Of a stretch of DNA of 64,000 nucleotides, positions 43,680 to 54,873 are shown one piece after another. Position 1 is the first letter of the stretch, and each line of letters starts with the position of its first letter. A program made the translations under genes and the position numbers. Source of the DNA: Granulicella sp. S156 (GTDB lineage Bacteria; Acidobacteriota; Terriglobia; Terriglobales; Acidobacteriaceae); NCBI RefSeq assembly GCF_009766105.1, contig NZ_LMUH01000005.1, positions 334,315 through 398,314 of the forward strand. Reading direction: 5' to 3'. Under the pieces are notes generated by a model. It worked only from the letters and a program-made list of their open reading frames with translations. It made no database searches and was not told the origin of the DNA.

Positions 43680-43993
43680 TGATTCATCGCGCAAAAATCG
43701 GCGCGACTTCCGACAGGACCGGTTTCTCATTGAGAAAAACGGATGAAGCTATGTTGCACCCCAACATGCACTTCAACCTTGCAAACCATTTGCCCCTTGC
43801 GGCGAACTGCAAGCCTGGTTCACTTCCTTCGGAAATGAACCGAGTGCAGAACTTTCCGGTGGTGTGAAGCCATCGAAAGTATGGGCGAATTCTACAACCT
43901 ATGGCCGTTCTAAATGGTCTTCTCAAGATTCAAGACCAGATTGGTTCGCGTATTGCCATTTGGCTCAGTGACTTGCAGCTTGAGCAGGCATAT
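43680..43993. other. Gap without supported gene
   Basis: About 310 bases with no convincing frame or repeat, leading into the repeat cluster at 43994. Confidence 0.35.
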
Positions 43994-44136
43994 TTTGTCA
44001 TGCGTGGCCAAGTTATGGTTCAATTTGTCATGCGTGGCCAGGATATGCTGAAATTCTGGCGCGCCACCAATTGCGGTGGTGCTGAAAACAAAGCACTTGC
44101 GGTGGCCAAATTATGCTTCAATCGGCCAAATTATGC
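43994..44136. repeat. Cluster of GGCCA-n-TATG repeats, possible IS21-type end remnant
   Basis: TTTGTCATGCGTGGCCA occurs exactly twice (43994-44010 and 44024-44040, 30 bp apart), and GGCCAAATTATGC twice (44104-44116 and 44124-44136, 20 bp apart). All share GGCCA followed by TATG. Multiple short repeats of this kind are found at the ends of IS21-family elements, where the transposase binds; no istA or istB remains here. They are unlike the TnsB sites of the large element. Confidence 0.55.
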
Positions 44137-44147
44137 CTAAACCGACA

Positions 44148-44187
44148 CTCTTTCTCCAGAGGAACGTTGATTGCAGGCAGAAGCCCA
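44148..44187 (+). repeat. 40-bp direct repeat, copy 2
   Basis: Identical to 14334-14373. It directly follows the GGCCA repeat cluster and ends before the point where copy 1 enters its hairpin loop. Confidence 0.85.
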
Positions 44188-44297
44188 TCTACCTCACTGC
44201 CTCGCGACGAAGGCGCGTACCTCACCGCTGCCCGGAGTGGAAACGCCGCCACATTCTCCTCGCTTATGCCCCATGCTGGCGTGAGGCTTCGGGGTCT

Positions 44298-46217
44298 TCA
44301 GGTGACGCCGGTAAGCGGTTCGCCTGAATCAATGAGGCGTTCTGGGCAGAACAATGTCTCTCGAGACACAAAGATTTTGTACCCCTTACCAGGGAGATGG
44401 ATCCTAAGGAATCCCTCCCCGTATGAAGGCATGGCGGCCAAGAGAGTCCTACTGCGGACATTCAGATCTCGCGCCACTTGAGACAATCCAACATAACCGC
44501 CCTTGAATCGCTCGATCTCCGATGTAGAAAGAAAATGCAAACCGTGACTCCCTCGAACGGCGGCCTCGACTAAATGCCCCGAACGAATCAGATTGCGGAT
44601 TACTTCAACTGTGCATCCGAGGAAATCAGCTGCTGTCCCGTGTGTCCACATGCCAATAGGAACCGTCGCTACGTGTTTCGCGGGATGATATGGCACAAGG
44701 TCCTGTCGTAAGACTGCGTATTCGCTGAGCTTGCCGTTGGCACTCCGCGGCTGAAATACCGGGATTTTGCCCGCGAATATAGCTTGGATTACATCCACGA
44801 TTCCCCGACGGCCTACAAACAACCTTGTCGCCTCTCGCAAAGAGATCAAGTTCGACTTTGACAAGTCGACGGACTGAGAGGCGAGTTCCCGAAATCGTTT
44901 GACTAGCCCCTGAACTTCATCACGCCGAAAGCGCAATTTTTTACCGCCAGCAAACGAATCCATGCTTTCGCAACTTAGGAGCCCACTGCGACGAAACTCA
45001 ACAAGTGTCTGAGCCGAGAATCCTAGCTGACACTGCGCCTGTTTGGTGGGACACAACATGGCCTGATCGTGATGGTATTTCCGCGCCCAAGCTTCAACAG
45101 ATGACCGCTCCATCCACAGAACTCTCTTTCCGGGATGATCCGGACAAGAAGGAGCGTCGATTTTGCCACGCGAAAGCGCATCTCTGATGAGCTTTGCGGA
45201 GACGCCAAACAGTTTGGCAGCCTGCGTTGCCGTGATCAAACTTTGCATTGTGCATCCGGAGCGCGCTAGGTGTGACTGGGGTCGAATTGGCTCCGTCCAG
45301 TAACTGCTAATGAACGATTCGTATTCCTTCCGCAGGAAGCTGAAACGCGGATCGTTGATCAGCTTCAGCCAAGCGTGATAGTTCTTCCCGAACATATCTT
45401 TGTGCGGATTAGATTGAAGTCCAGGTCTTCGTTCATAGAGCATCCTGAATAACTGATGTAAGCCTGTCGGCCACTTATCCAAACACCTGCCTGCCGAATC
45501 CGTAATCTTCAGAGCCTCCTGGAGATTGGTTGAATGGAGTTCTCTCATCGAAGAACCTGCGGCAGTAGACAGGCAGCCCATGAACAGTAGCCAATGCGCT
45601 AGCAAATTTAGATCAAGGGCAGCTACGTGTTTCCCGACAACGTGAAGCGAAACCATCGAACGTGGATCTTTACAGAGATAGACAGCCGACAACATCTCGC
45701 TAAGGATCAAGGAGTACTCAGAAGCGGCCCGGCAATCTGCCTCTTCGAGGTCTGCTCCGCAGCGACACCTGGATACAGACTTGCGGTTCCAGCAGATTCG
45801 GCTCTTGCATTTTGAGCAAGTATCCACCATCTCTACCCGGTGTATATGGCACGAAGTATAAAGCGTCAAGTCCCAGAGACGATGACAGAACTCTTGGTTC
45901 CGAAGACACATTGGGCAGATACGAGGTGAGCTGAGGCATAGCCGATCAGCGGAAAGCAAGTGATCCCCAAACTGACGCTTTGAAAATCGTCCACTGCGGA
46001 CATGGCGGTACGAGAGCGCTTTCCATTCCGCTTCGGATAGGCGAAACCAGTGTGCGCTTCGCGCCTCGACATCCCGAATCTCTGCAGTAGAGTCTTGTGG
46101 TGTAGCCTGTCGGACAATCGTTCTGTATGGGTATGCGAACGTTCCTGCAACACGGAGAAAATATCCGTTGAAACTTTCGTGGTCAATGAAAACAGTTTTG
46201 ACTAGAAGCTTGTTCAT
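44298..46217 (-). CDS. TnsD-like TniQ-family target selector
   Basis: 639 residues from the ATG at 46217, which overlaps the upstream tniQ stop by ATGA. The N-terminal TniQ domain has ICPMCLRNQEFCHRLWD and CHIHRVEMVDTCSKCKSRIC: Cys101, 104, 123, His126, Cys134, 137, 142, 151 and 153 make the zinc-binding set. Residues 340-639 form several HTH-like units: TATQAAKLFGVSAKLIRDAL, then FLGCTVEVIRNLIRSGHLV, and LSQVARDLNVRSRTLLAAM. TnsD of Tn7 has the same plan and binds the attachment site at the 3' end of glmS. Here the target next to the element is gyrB, so this protein probably reads the gyrB 3' end. Confidence 0.88.
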   Translation of the reverse strand: MNKLLVKTVFIDHESFNGYFLRVAGTFAYPYRTIVRQATPQDSTAEIRDVEARSAHWFRLSEAEWKALSYRHVRSGRFSKRQFGDHLLSADRLCLSSPRICPMCLRNQEFCHRLWDLTLYTSCHIHRVEMVDTCSKCKSRICWNRKSVSRCRCGADLEEADCRAASEYSLILSEMLSAVYLCKDPRSMVSLHVVGKHVAALDLNLLAHWLLFMGCLSTAAGSSMRELHSTNLQEALKITDSAGRCLDKWPTGLHQLFRMLYERRPGLQSNPHKDMFGKNYHAWLKLINDPRFSFLRKEYESFISSYWTEPIRPQSHLARSGCTMQSLITATQAAKLFGVSAKLIRDALSRGKIDAPSCPDHPGKRVLWMERSSVEAWARKYHHDQAMLCPTKQAQCQLGFSAQTLVEFRRSGLLSCESMDSFAGGKKLRFRRDEVQGLVKRFRELASQSVDLSKSNLISLREATRLFVGRRGIVDVIQAIFAGKIPVFQPRSANGKLSEYAVLRQDLVPYHPAKHVATVPIGMWTHGTAADFLGCTVEVIRNLIRSGHLVEAAVRGSHGLHFLSTSEIERFKGGYVGLSQVARDLNVRSRTLLAAMPSYGEGFLRIHLPGKGYKIFVSRETLFCPERLIDSGEPLTGVT

Positions 46218-47077
46218 CGTTCTACTCCCTCTCGGATTGCTTCCCCAGAAGCAGATTCGTCCGAGACGAGCTCCATCGAAGGATGAAAGCACTTGGTGAC
46301 TAGGCGTCCAGTACTGACGGCATTGATGAGATGGGGCTTGAGGGCCTCAATTGAAATTGATAGCCTGCAGGTGCTAACTAGGCCTGCCAGTAGGTGGATG
46401 GCATCAAGAACAGTCGGCAGCTCCGGATACTCAGGCGTGTAGCCCATGCGTACGTGATTAGTGATCTTCCGATCATTCGCATGCCTCTGACACGCTTGCG
46501 CAATTAGCCGCGCGAGGAAGACAAGTGAATCATCTGCCGGACGGTAAGCAGCAGTCCGGAAATCAAATCCACATCTGCATAGATTAATGTCGCACCTGGA
46601 ACGGAGGTTCAGGGAAGACTGGCATTTTGGACACTCGTCGAGCAGTTCGCATCTATGAACAGGACACGCAACGCAGAACAAAATGTCCCAGTAGATCGGC
46701 CAAATCATTTCGTTCAATAGACAAATCGAACATAAGCGCGGGCGAGCGGCGACCATAAATCGTCGTCTCAGCAGATCACGGCGATAGGAGGATGTCTTGT
46801 CTCTAGGAAGTGCTGACACTGAATTCGTATATTCCCATGCAAGATTTGACCATTCTTCCGGAGTGAGCCGTAGCTTGCTGGCTATCGCGGCCGTTTTATC
46901 GGATGACCACATCTCGTGTGCTTTCAGGCATAGCAAATGAGGAAGTATGTAGTAGCTGGATATGCCGTTGGCTTTGCCTACTCTGAGGAGATAGCCCCAT
47001 GGGCTCTCCAATTCATGTGGCTCGACGCGGCGGATCACGCGAGTGCGTATCTTCAATGGGTTATTGGATAAAGTCAT
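46214..47077 (-). CDS. tniQ: Short TniQ protein
   Basis: 287 residues. TniQ core with ESPWGYLLRVGKANGI at the start and the zinc set CSIC (116-119), CVACPVH (135-141), CPKC (149-152) and C162, C167, C169. It lacks the HTH-rich extension of its neighbour, so it is like the short TniQ of other Tn7-like elements. It overlaps tnsC by ATGA and the long tniQ by ATGA, so the three are coupled. Two TniQ proteins in one element is a feature of elements with two target pathways; the short one could serve a second route. That is inference. Confidence 0.88.
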   Translation of the reverse strand: MTLSNNPLKIRTRVIRRVEPHELESPWGYLLRVGKANGISSYYILPHLLCLKAHEMWSSDKTAAIASKLRLTPEEWSNLAWEYTNSVSALPRDKTSSYRRDLLRRRFMVAARPRLCSICLLNEMIWPIYWDILFCVACPVHRCELLDECPKCQSSLNLRSRCDINLCRCGFDFRTAAYRPADDSLVFLARLIAQACQRHANDRKITNHVRMGYTPEYPELPTVLDAIHLLAGLVSTCRLSISIEALKPHLINAVSTGRLVTKCFHPSMELVSDESASGEAIREGVER

Positions 47078-48066
47078 TTTGTCCTCGCACCTCGTTTTCT
47101 CCGTTGATCCCTTAGTGCGTGAAGCCCCAAGCTGGAGGTTAGCTTGATTGGTTCAGGAGTTATCGCTAAGTCAAACGGGTTCTGGGAGGACGGATGATCT
47201 TCCCAAATCTGATCGACGTAGGCGCGGGAGAGAAGGTCGAGAGTGATCACATGAGTCCCAAGTCGTTTCGCTGCTTTTACAGCTTCATCTAATATCTTCG
47301 ACAGATAACCAATGACCCCATAACAAGCGCAGTAGCATCGTTGATGGACATCGGGATCTGAGAGGATGGTCAGGTCGTACGACGGCAGGTTCGCTTGAAA
47401 TGCAATCAACAGTTTGGTGAATGAGGCCCTCTCGTCTGGCTTGTCCCAGTCAAATTGCCCAATCGTAAAGGGCGCGCTGAATAGTCTACGCAGTTGCTCA
47501 TTCTGGCGGAGAAGTTCGAGGGATCGCTCAAGGCCAAAGAGAACCACAGAGACTTTTGTGTGCTTAATAAGACTTTTGAGCCAATCCGCAGCCTCATGAG
47601 CAATTGTTAGACTTCTGTTGTCTACAAAGTGATTGACCTCATCGAGCACTAGCACTCGAACTTTGCATGCAGCGAACAGTTCGTAGATTCGCAACGTTTT
47701 CTCGAGTGCTGTCCCATGACGGTAGAGGGGGTCCCCAAGATCATGGAGGATTTGATCGGCTAATTGCTTTACCGTCACTCCTGGCAGTAGCTCGACATAG
47801 AGAACAGGAACTATATCTCCCGAAACGGGACTCAACCGTGGGTGCTGTGCGCTAAAGTACTGTGCCAGCTGGGACTTGCCACGGCCGCTTTCTGCGACAC
47901 ATGCGCAACAGCTCGGATTGTTGCTTTCGGCGCCCTGCAAACATTCGCTGAGCCGCACCATTCCATATTCGAATTGGGGGTATTTGATTACAAGATCCTT
48001 TATGTGCTGGGTCGGTTGAGTCGTCGGCGCTGAACCTATCTCGGTTTTGCAATCAGAAGTATTCAT
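47074..48066 (-). CDS. tnsC: TnsC-like AAA+ ATPase
   Basis: 330 residues. Walker A VAESGRGKSQL with Lys64, Walker B VRVLVLDEVNHFV with Asp142-Glu143, followed by a sensor strand (VSVVLFGLERSLELL) and an arginine-rich loop. This is the TniB/TnsC family: an AAA+ regulator that links the target selector to the transposase, polymerising on DNA. It lies between tnsB (14 bp gap) and tniQ (4 bp overlap). Length is shorter than Tn7 TnsC (555 residues), as in many Tn7-like elements with TniQ. Confidence 0.92.
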   Translation of the reverse strand: MNTSDCKTEIGSAPTTQPTQHIKDLVIKYPQFEYGMVRLSECLQGAESNNPSCCACVAESGRGKSQLAQYFSAQHPRLSPVSGDIVPVLYVELLPGVTVKQLADQILHDLGDPLYRHGTALEKTLRIYELFAACKVRVLVLDEVNHFVDNRSLTIAHEAADWLKSLIKHTKVSVVLFGLERSLELLRQNEQLRRLFSAPFTIGQFDWDKPDERASFTKLLIAFQANLPSYDLTILSDPDVHQRCYCACYGVIGYLSKILDEAVKAAKRLGTHVITLDLLSRAYVDQIWEDHPSSQNPFDLAITPEPIKLTSSLGLHALRDQRRKRGARTK

Positions 48067-48080
48067 AAGGCCCTCTCGAG

Positions 48081-50051
48081 TTAAGTGAGTTTGTCAACTT
48101 CGTAGGTGTCGGCTGACTCTGCACGAGCAGATGATGGCGCTGGATGGAAGGAGAGATCTGCATTCGACTTCGGGGACGACTTCATGAACGGTCTATTTGC
48201 GGACTTAATGAATAGGTCATCCGTAAATGTGATGTGGGGTTTCTTCAGCTTCAGCTTTTTTGCCAAGTTGGAGCAGATCGTCTCTCGCGCACGGCGCAGG
48301 GCCGCATTGTCGACACAGCCACTTGTTTCAATTCGGGCAAGTTTGAGAATCAGCTTTTGCTGATAGACCGATATGCCGGTGGAAAGCTCTGGGTAGGTTG
48401 CAGGCACGGCGATGTACGTTTTATGGACCGGGTGGATGACATGGATCCTGCCCAAATCATCGAAATCTATGACACGCTCAAGCGAAATCTTCTTTCCGAA
48501 TTGGCACCTGAGATCCTGCAGTTCCGATGAGTTGTATTTAAGCTTCAGAAAATCCATACCGTAATGCCAAACACGACCGTAACGGTGTAGCCCTACAACA
48601 CGGTCTAGGTCCACTCGAGCGGCAGGAAGAGGAACCGTCATCATTTTCATTCCCTCGGTCCAGCGATGGACTGGAATATAGCCTGGGGTGCCATGAACAT
48701 CTTGATGATAGACATCAATGATCCAACGATGAATCTCTTCTTGCAGGGTTTGTAGGGTGATGACTGCAGTGGTTCGCGGGTTATAGTCTTTCAAGTCGAT
48801 GTACTTCGATAGCGTTGTACCTGCTGCGGGGTGCATGTTTTGTTCGTTAAGGGTTCGTTGGAATCTTTCGATCGCGCCTTTGAAGGAACCCATTCGAGGT
48901 GGACCATACAGTAGGTCGAAGCCGAGGTCGCTGCTTACACGCATAACTTCGTCGGACAAGAAATCCTTCCCGTTGTCTGCGACGAGCAGACTCCACAGCC
49001 CGTAGCATGGCCATTCATTTTCGATCGTAGGATATTTTTCCTTGACATATGTCTTAGGCAAGATGGCGTTCTTGAACGCCCGCATGATGCTGCGCGTGGA
49101 TGGGCCTCCATAGTCGATGCTGAATCCGATGCAGCATTTGCTATAGCGATCAAGAATCGATGTGATCCATGGGCGCCCTAACGGTAAACCTGTAGTCTCA
49201 TCCACCACAATGCAATCAATAGGGGTGTGATCAATTTCGACCTGCTCGAGCGGTCTCGTTGTAGTCGGACCACGGCCTGTAGATCGATACTCAACGTCGG
49301 CGAATCTCTTGCCGTGTTGCATCACGGCAAGTTCATAGCGGGGGATCTTTGCAATCATGCGAGTGACCGTTTTCATGCAGGGTATCGGGAGTTGCCGAGA
49401 AGAATCACGATGCTTATTCAGCTCACTTAGCTCTGTTTTGACGGCATCGAGTACGTGCCTCGAAGTACGTTTTTCGCGACATGTCAGAACTTCAACTATC
49501 TTTGACCTTGCAACACGGAGAACCTCTGCGGGCAGTCTGGGAAGACGGTTTCCACGCTTCTCGTGTTTTGCAATAACGGCTCGAATGTCGCGTCCCCCCG
49601 CTATCCAACGGGAATAAGCAACGTGTAACTTCGAGGTACTAGGTGGGAACGGATCCTCAAACTCAGCGGCAGCAGCGTCAATGAATTGTTGAAGACTTTT
49701 TGGTGCCAACGACTGAATCGGCGCGCCGTTGTTTCTGTGACAGTCCAGACGGATAAGGTATTTCAAGACCCTTTCCGCTTTTTGGACTAAGTTTTCTGGG
49801 AAGGTTGCGAGAGAGCGCTTAAGTAAAATCTTGAGTCTTTGTGAAGTTTCAACCTCGTCTAATGCAGCAACTTCGAAGACTAACTCTCGATCTTGATATA
49901 GCCGTAAGAGGTCACTCTCAGGAAATGCAACCCATTCTCCGGTGAGAACATTGCGAACCTGCCACCTGTTGTCCTCGAGACGCGTGTGAATGATGAACGT
50001 CGCACCGCCCAGAGTGAACTTTTGATTTGGTGCAATCCCCGCTCGTGCCAT
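48081..50051 (-). CDS. tnsB: TnsB-like DDE transposase
   Basis: 656 residues. The retroviral-integrase core has VEIDHTPIDC (Asp274), LLVADNGKDFL (Asp359) and GAIERFQRTLN (Glu395), so Asp and Glu are 35 residues apart, the DD35E triad. The N-terminal 250 residues hold HTH domains expected to bind the end repeats; after the core comes the Mu-transposase beta-barrel (YGMDFLKLKYNSSELQDL). TnsB cuts the 3' ends and joins them to target DNA. A C-terminal tail rich in Ser/Lys would contact TnsC. It follows tnsA by 6 bp. Confidence 0.94.
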   Translation of the reverse strand: MARAGIAPNQKFTLGGATFIIHTRLEDNRWQVRNVLTGEWVAFPESDLLRLYQDRELVFEVAALDEVETSQRLKILLKRSLATFPENLVQKAERVLKYLIRLDCHRNNGAPIQSLAPKSLQQFIDAAAAEFEDPFPPSTSKLHVAYSRWIAGGRDIRAVIAKHEKRGNRLPRLPAEVLRVARSKIVEVLTCREKRTSRHVLDAVKTELSELNKHRDSSRQLPIPCMKTVTRMIAKIPRYELAVMQHGKRFADVEYRSTGRGPTTTRPLEQVEIDHTPIDCIVVDETTGLPLGRPWITSILDRYSKCCIGFSIDYGGPSTRSIMRAFKNAILPKTYVKEKYPTIENEWPCYGLWSLLVADNGKDFLSDEVMRVSSDLGFDLLYGPPRMGSFKGAIERFQRTLNEQNMHPAAGTTLSKYIDLKDYNPRTTAVITLQTLQEEIHRWIIDVYHQDVHGTPGYIPVHRWTEGMKMMTVPLPAARVDLDRVVGLHRYGRVWHYGMDFLKLKYNSSELQDLRCQFGKKISLERVIDFDDLGRIHVIHPVHKTYIAVPATYPELSTGISVYQQKLILKLARIETSGCVDNAALRRARETICSNLAKKLKLKKPHITFTDDLFIKSANRPFMKSSPKSNADLSFHPAPSSARAESADTYEVDKLT

Positions 50052-50057
50052 CGGAAT

Positions 50058-50813
50058 TCACCTCTCCTCAGCAGCATCGTTCGGCCAGTCCCGGTTGGGG
50101 AATGGACTCAGTGAGATCAAACTCTGGCTCTTAAAAGGGCTCGCCCAATCAAGATGGATTGAGCCCGCAAGAATGAGACGACAGATAACCCCGGGTTCAA
50201 TGCAGGTTGCCTTCACGAGAGCTGCCAGTGGTGAAGGATCCTTGCCGTCGCGGAGGTATCGACGGACTGCTTCGAGATCATGACCGGATGCTTGTACTCG
50301 CCGAAAATTCAGGAGCTGGATGGCGATGCTCAGCCTTGGTTCAGCCTTAATTTGACTTTGCCGCCATACTCGATAGCTGATGCCGTAACCTGAGAGCAGA
50401 GTCGTGATTTTCTTGAACTTCGCAAGATCAGCAGCATCCGTCGCGCGATTGTCCGGCTTCACTTCGACAACATAGACCTTTCCATGCCGTACAAAGAGGA
50501 TGTCGGGCGTGTAACTCACCCACTTATGATGCTGGTCGAAGTACCTCAAGTGGAAAGGCTGTTCGAGAATGAAATCAGCCCTTGAGCAGGCAATGATTAC
50601 CTTCAAGGCGTTCACTTCGAGGTAAGACTCAGCTCCGAAGGATCGCAGCCCATCGAGATCCGCGACCAGGCCTCGTGCCCCCCGGTACGTTCGCACTGGA
50701 GCCCGAACCGGGCGCATCTGGGTGAGCTTCTCATAGCTAAAGGGTTCCATCGGGTCTGAAAAGACCAGTTGGCTTTTCCCTTTGTCCTGTGCCGTTATTT
50801 TTGGAATGAACAT
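50058..50813 (-). CDS. tnsA: TnsA-like endonuclease
   Basis: 251 residues, similar to Tn7 TnsA (273). SYLEVNALKVIIACS carries Glu66, WVSYTPDILFV Asp104 and VYVVEVKPDN Glu117-x-Lys119: the active site of the TnsA PD-(D/E)xK nuclease, all present. The C-terminal part (DLEAVRRYLRDGKDPSPLAA) is the winged-helix region that binds TnsC. TnsA cuts the 5' ends so the element moves by cut-and-paste; elements lacking it form cointegrates. First gene of the transposition operon; two 16-bp repeats lie 33-112 bp upstream. Confidence 0.93.
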   Translation of the reverse strand: MFIPKITAQDKGKSQLVFSDPMEPFSYEKLTQMRPVRAPVRTYRGARGLVADLDGLRSFGAESYLEVNALKVIIACSRADFILEQPFHLRYFDQHHKWVSYTPDILFVRHGKVYVVEVKPDNRATDAADLAKFKKITTLLSGYGISYRVWRQSQIKAEPRLSIAIQLLNFRRVQASGHDLEAVRRYLRDGKDPSPLAALVKATCIEPGVICRLILAGSIHLDWASPFKSQSLISLSPFPNRDWPNDAAEER

Positions 50814-50845
50814 GGCGCAATCATGGGTGCGCGTTCAGGAAGGGT

Positions 50846-50925
50846 CAAGCTGTGGAAAAATCGAAAAAGGTAGAGTTTTCTATGGTTCCCCGTCGGAGAC
50901 GTGCCCCTCCAAGCTGTGGAAAAAT
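50846..50925. repeat. Pair of 16-bp direct repeats in front of tnsA
   Basis: CAAGCTGTGGAAAAAT at 50846-50861 and 50910-50925, exact, 64 bp apart (about six helical turns). They lie between tnsA (start 50813) and the divergent XRE gene (start 51123) and are good candidates for its operators. Confidence 0.65.
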
Positions 50926-51122
50926 ATTTCCTGAAACAGGAATTAAGAACCCTCTTTGGGAGGCCCTCGCGAGGTCTGGTGTCGTCGGAGTGCATCGTTC
51001 CCAACTGGGCAGCCGATGTGCGATCTGGACGGTCACCCTGCTGCGTGGGGCCCTGGGCTCGGGAGGACTGACATACGGCCATCAAGTCGTGCGATGATAG
51101 GGTTTCAGTGTGGTGGCGGTGC

Positions 51123-51605
51123 ATGGGGCACAAGAAACCGGACCAACTCGGATTCTTTCAAGACGTCGGGGCAATGATTCGTCATCTGCGCCTAAACGCA
51201 AAGAGCCGTGTGATCGGGCAGGCAGAACTCGGAAGCGCAATGAAGACCACGCCCAATACCGTGTGTCGATGGGAAAATGGAACGTATAGACCCTCGTTCT
51301 TTGACATCAATGAATTAGCTACGTATTTCTGCGTTCCGATCAGCCAGTTCGTTCCAGGAGCCCAGTTCTCATCGGCGATGGGTGAGCTTATCGAGGCTGC
51401 ATCATGCCTGAGCCCAGCGGCAATCCATGAGTTAATTCTGTTCGCCCGCTTTAGGCGCTCTATGGATGTTGATGCTTCGCAATCGAAGCTTTGCCGATCT
51501 ATCTCCCACAGAGGTGCACAGCTAGACTCTGACACGCACAGCCAACTCGAACAACACGTCCCCTCCACAACCACCGAGATGGCTCTAGACCTCACCCACG
51601 TTTGA
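51123..51605 (+). CDS. XRE-family regulator of the transposition operon
   Basis: 160 residues from the ATG at 51123; an ATG at 51108 is possible. The HTH runs from GAMIRHLRLNAKSRVIGQAE through LGSAMKTTPNTVCRWENGTY to FDINELATYFCVPISQF, a Cro/CI-type domain at residues 15-80, followed by a C-terminal helical part without known motif. It is the only gene between tnsA and the right end, facing away from tnsA. Repression of tnsABC is likely but inferred. Confidence 0.82.
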   Translation: MGHKKPDQLGFFQDVGAMIRHLRLNAKSRVIGQAELGSAMKTTPNTVCRWENGTYRPSFFDINELATYFCVPISQFVPGAQFSSAMGELIEAASCLSPAAIHELILFARFRRSMDVDASQSKLCRSISHRGAQLDSDTHSQLEQHVPSTTTEMALDLTHV

Positions 51606-51866
51606 TCGCTTGACAATCAGAATCGCCACGACCACGTGCTCCTTCTCAACGCGCATGAACCTTGCTCATCTGGATTCGACATTTCTATCTCCAGGCGCGG
51701 ATAGCTCTCGGAAACCTATCCCATACTTATAGCTTTTCTTTGCCGCCGCGCTTTGTGGCCTCAAAGCGTGGCGGGAGAAGGCCCGCTTCCGGCAACAAGG
51801 CCAGTATCGAACCTACATTGGCGTCAAGGTGGACTCTAGTAGGATGATTTTCGAAAGAAGATACGA

Positions 51867-51934
51867 ATATCACTTTATACGTCCATAAATACCACTTTAT
51901 GCGTCCAAAATTTCGGGTTATGTGTCCGTCTACA
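51867..51934 (-). repeat. Right end: terminal inverted repeat and three tandem TnsB-site-like repeats
   Basis: R1 is the terminal repeat (51911-51934, ending GTCTACA). R2 at 51889-51907 (ATACCACTTTATGCGTCCA) and R3 at 51867-51885 (ATATCACTTTATACGTCCA) match each other at 17 of 19 positions and share the T-T-A-T-x-x-G-T-C-C core with R1. The 21-22 bp period gives one site per two helical turns, as in the Tn7 right end. Confidence 0.88.
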
Positions 51935-51945
51935 AAAGCTATTGT

Positions 51946-54606
<2,661 letters not shown>

Positions 54607-54818
54607 TTACCCGGCTGGCTCGAAAGCTATCGGGGAAAGGCGCAAAAACCTTGAAAATACAGGCTGTTTGCTAAGATTTTCGACTCCTAAGTATAGCACG
54701 AACAGGCCTCCCTCCGGAGTGTCGTGGGAGGGTCCTGGGGTACGAACAAAAAGCGTAAATTCAGGGGTTTTCCAGAGAGCTTTAGTCAAACATTTCAAAA
54801 GGGTTTGAAGCCCAAAGA

Positions 54819-54857
54819 ACAAAAGGCCCCCGAGCGCGAGACTCGAGGGCCTTTTGT
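54819..54857 (-). terminator. Terminator of the aquaporin gene
   Basis: ACAAAAGGCCCCCGAG (54819-54834) pairs with 54842-54857 except one C-A mismatch, loop of 7. Read leftward it is followed by a T-rich run (CTTTTGTTCTTT). It lies between the aquaporin stop and the gyrB promoter. Confidence 0.75.
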
Positions 54858-54873
54858 GGCAGATGCCACGGTT

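Larger units (their letters stand above)
11658..51934. mobile_element. Tn7-like transposon, 40,277 bp, inserted downstream of gyrB
   Basis: Bounded by 24-bp terminal inverted repeats identical at both ends (11658-11681 and 51911-51934), starting TGTAGACGGACACATAAC. Further TnsB-site-like copies lie inside both ends. The right end holds the transposition operon tnsA, tnsB, tnsC, tniQ, long tniQ, transcribed inward, with the right end next to the target gene: the same layout as Tn7 beside glmS. The target here is the gyrB 3' end, with insertion 11 bp past the stop codon. No cas genes or CRISPR array are inside. Cargo is roughly 32 kb. Intact genes and complete ends suggest it may still move, which the sequence alone cannot prove. 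Confidence 0.93.

Noticed and set aside
44298-50813. CRISPR-associated transposon (CAST)
   Set aside because: Two TniQ genes raised the idea, but no regularly spaced repeat array and no Cas5, Cas6, Cas7, Cas8 or Cas12k-like protein is found in the element.
44298-51934. A TnsE gene for plasmid targeting
   Set aside because: No further gene follows the long tniQ in the operon; downstream are repeats and decayed sequence.
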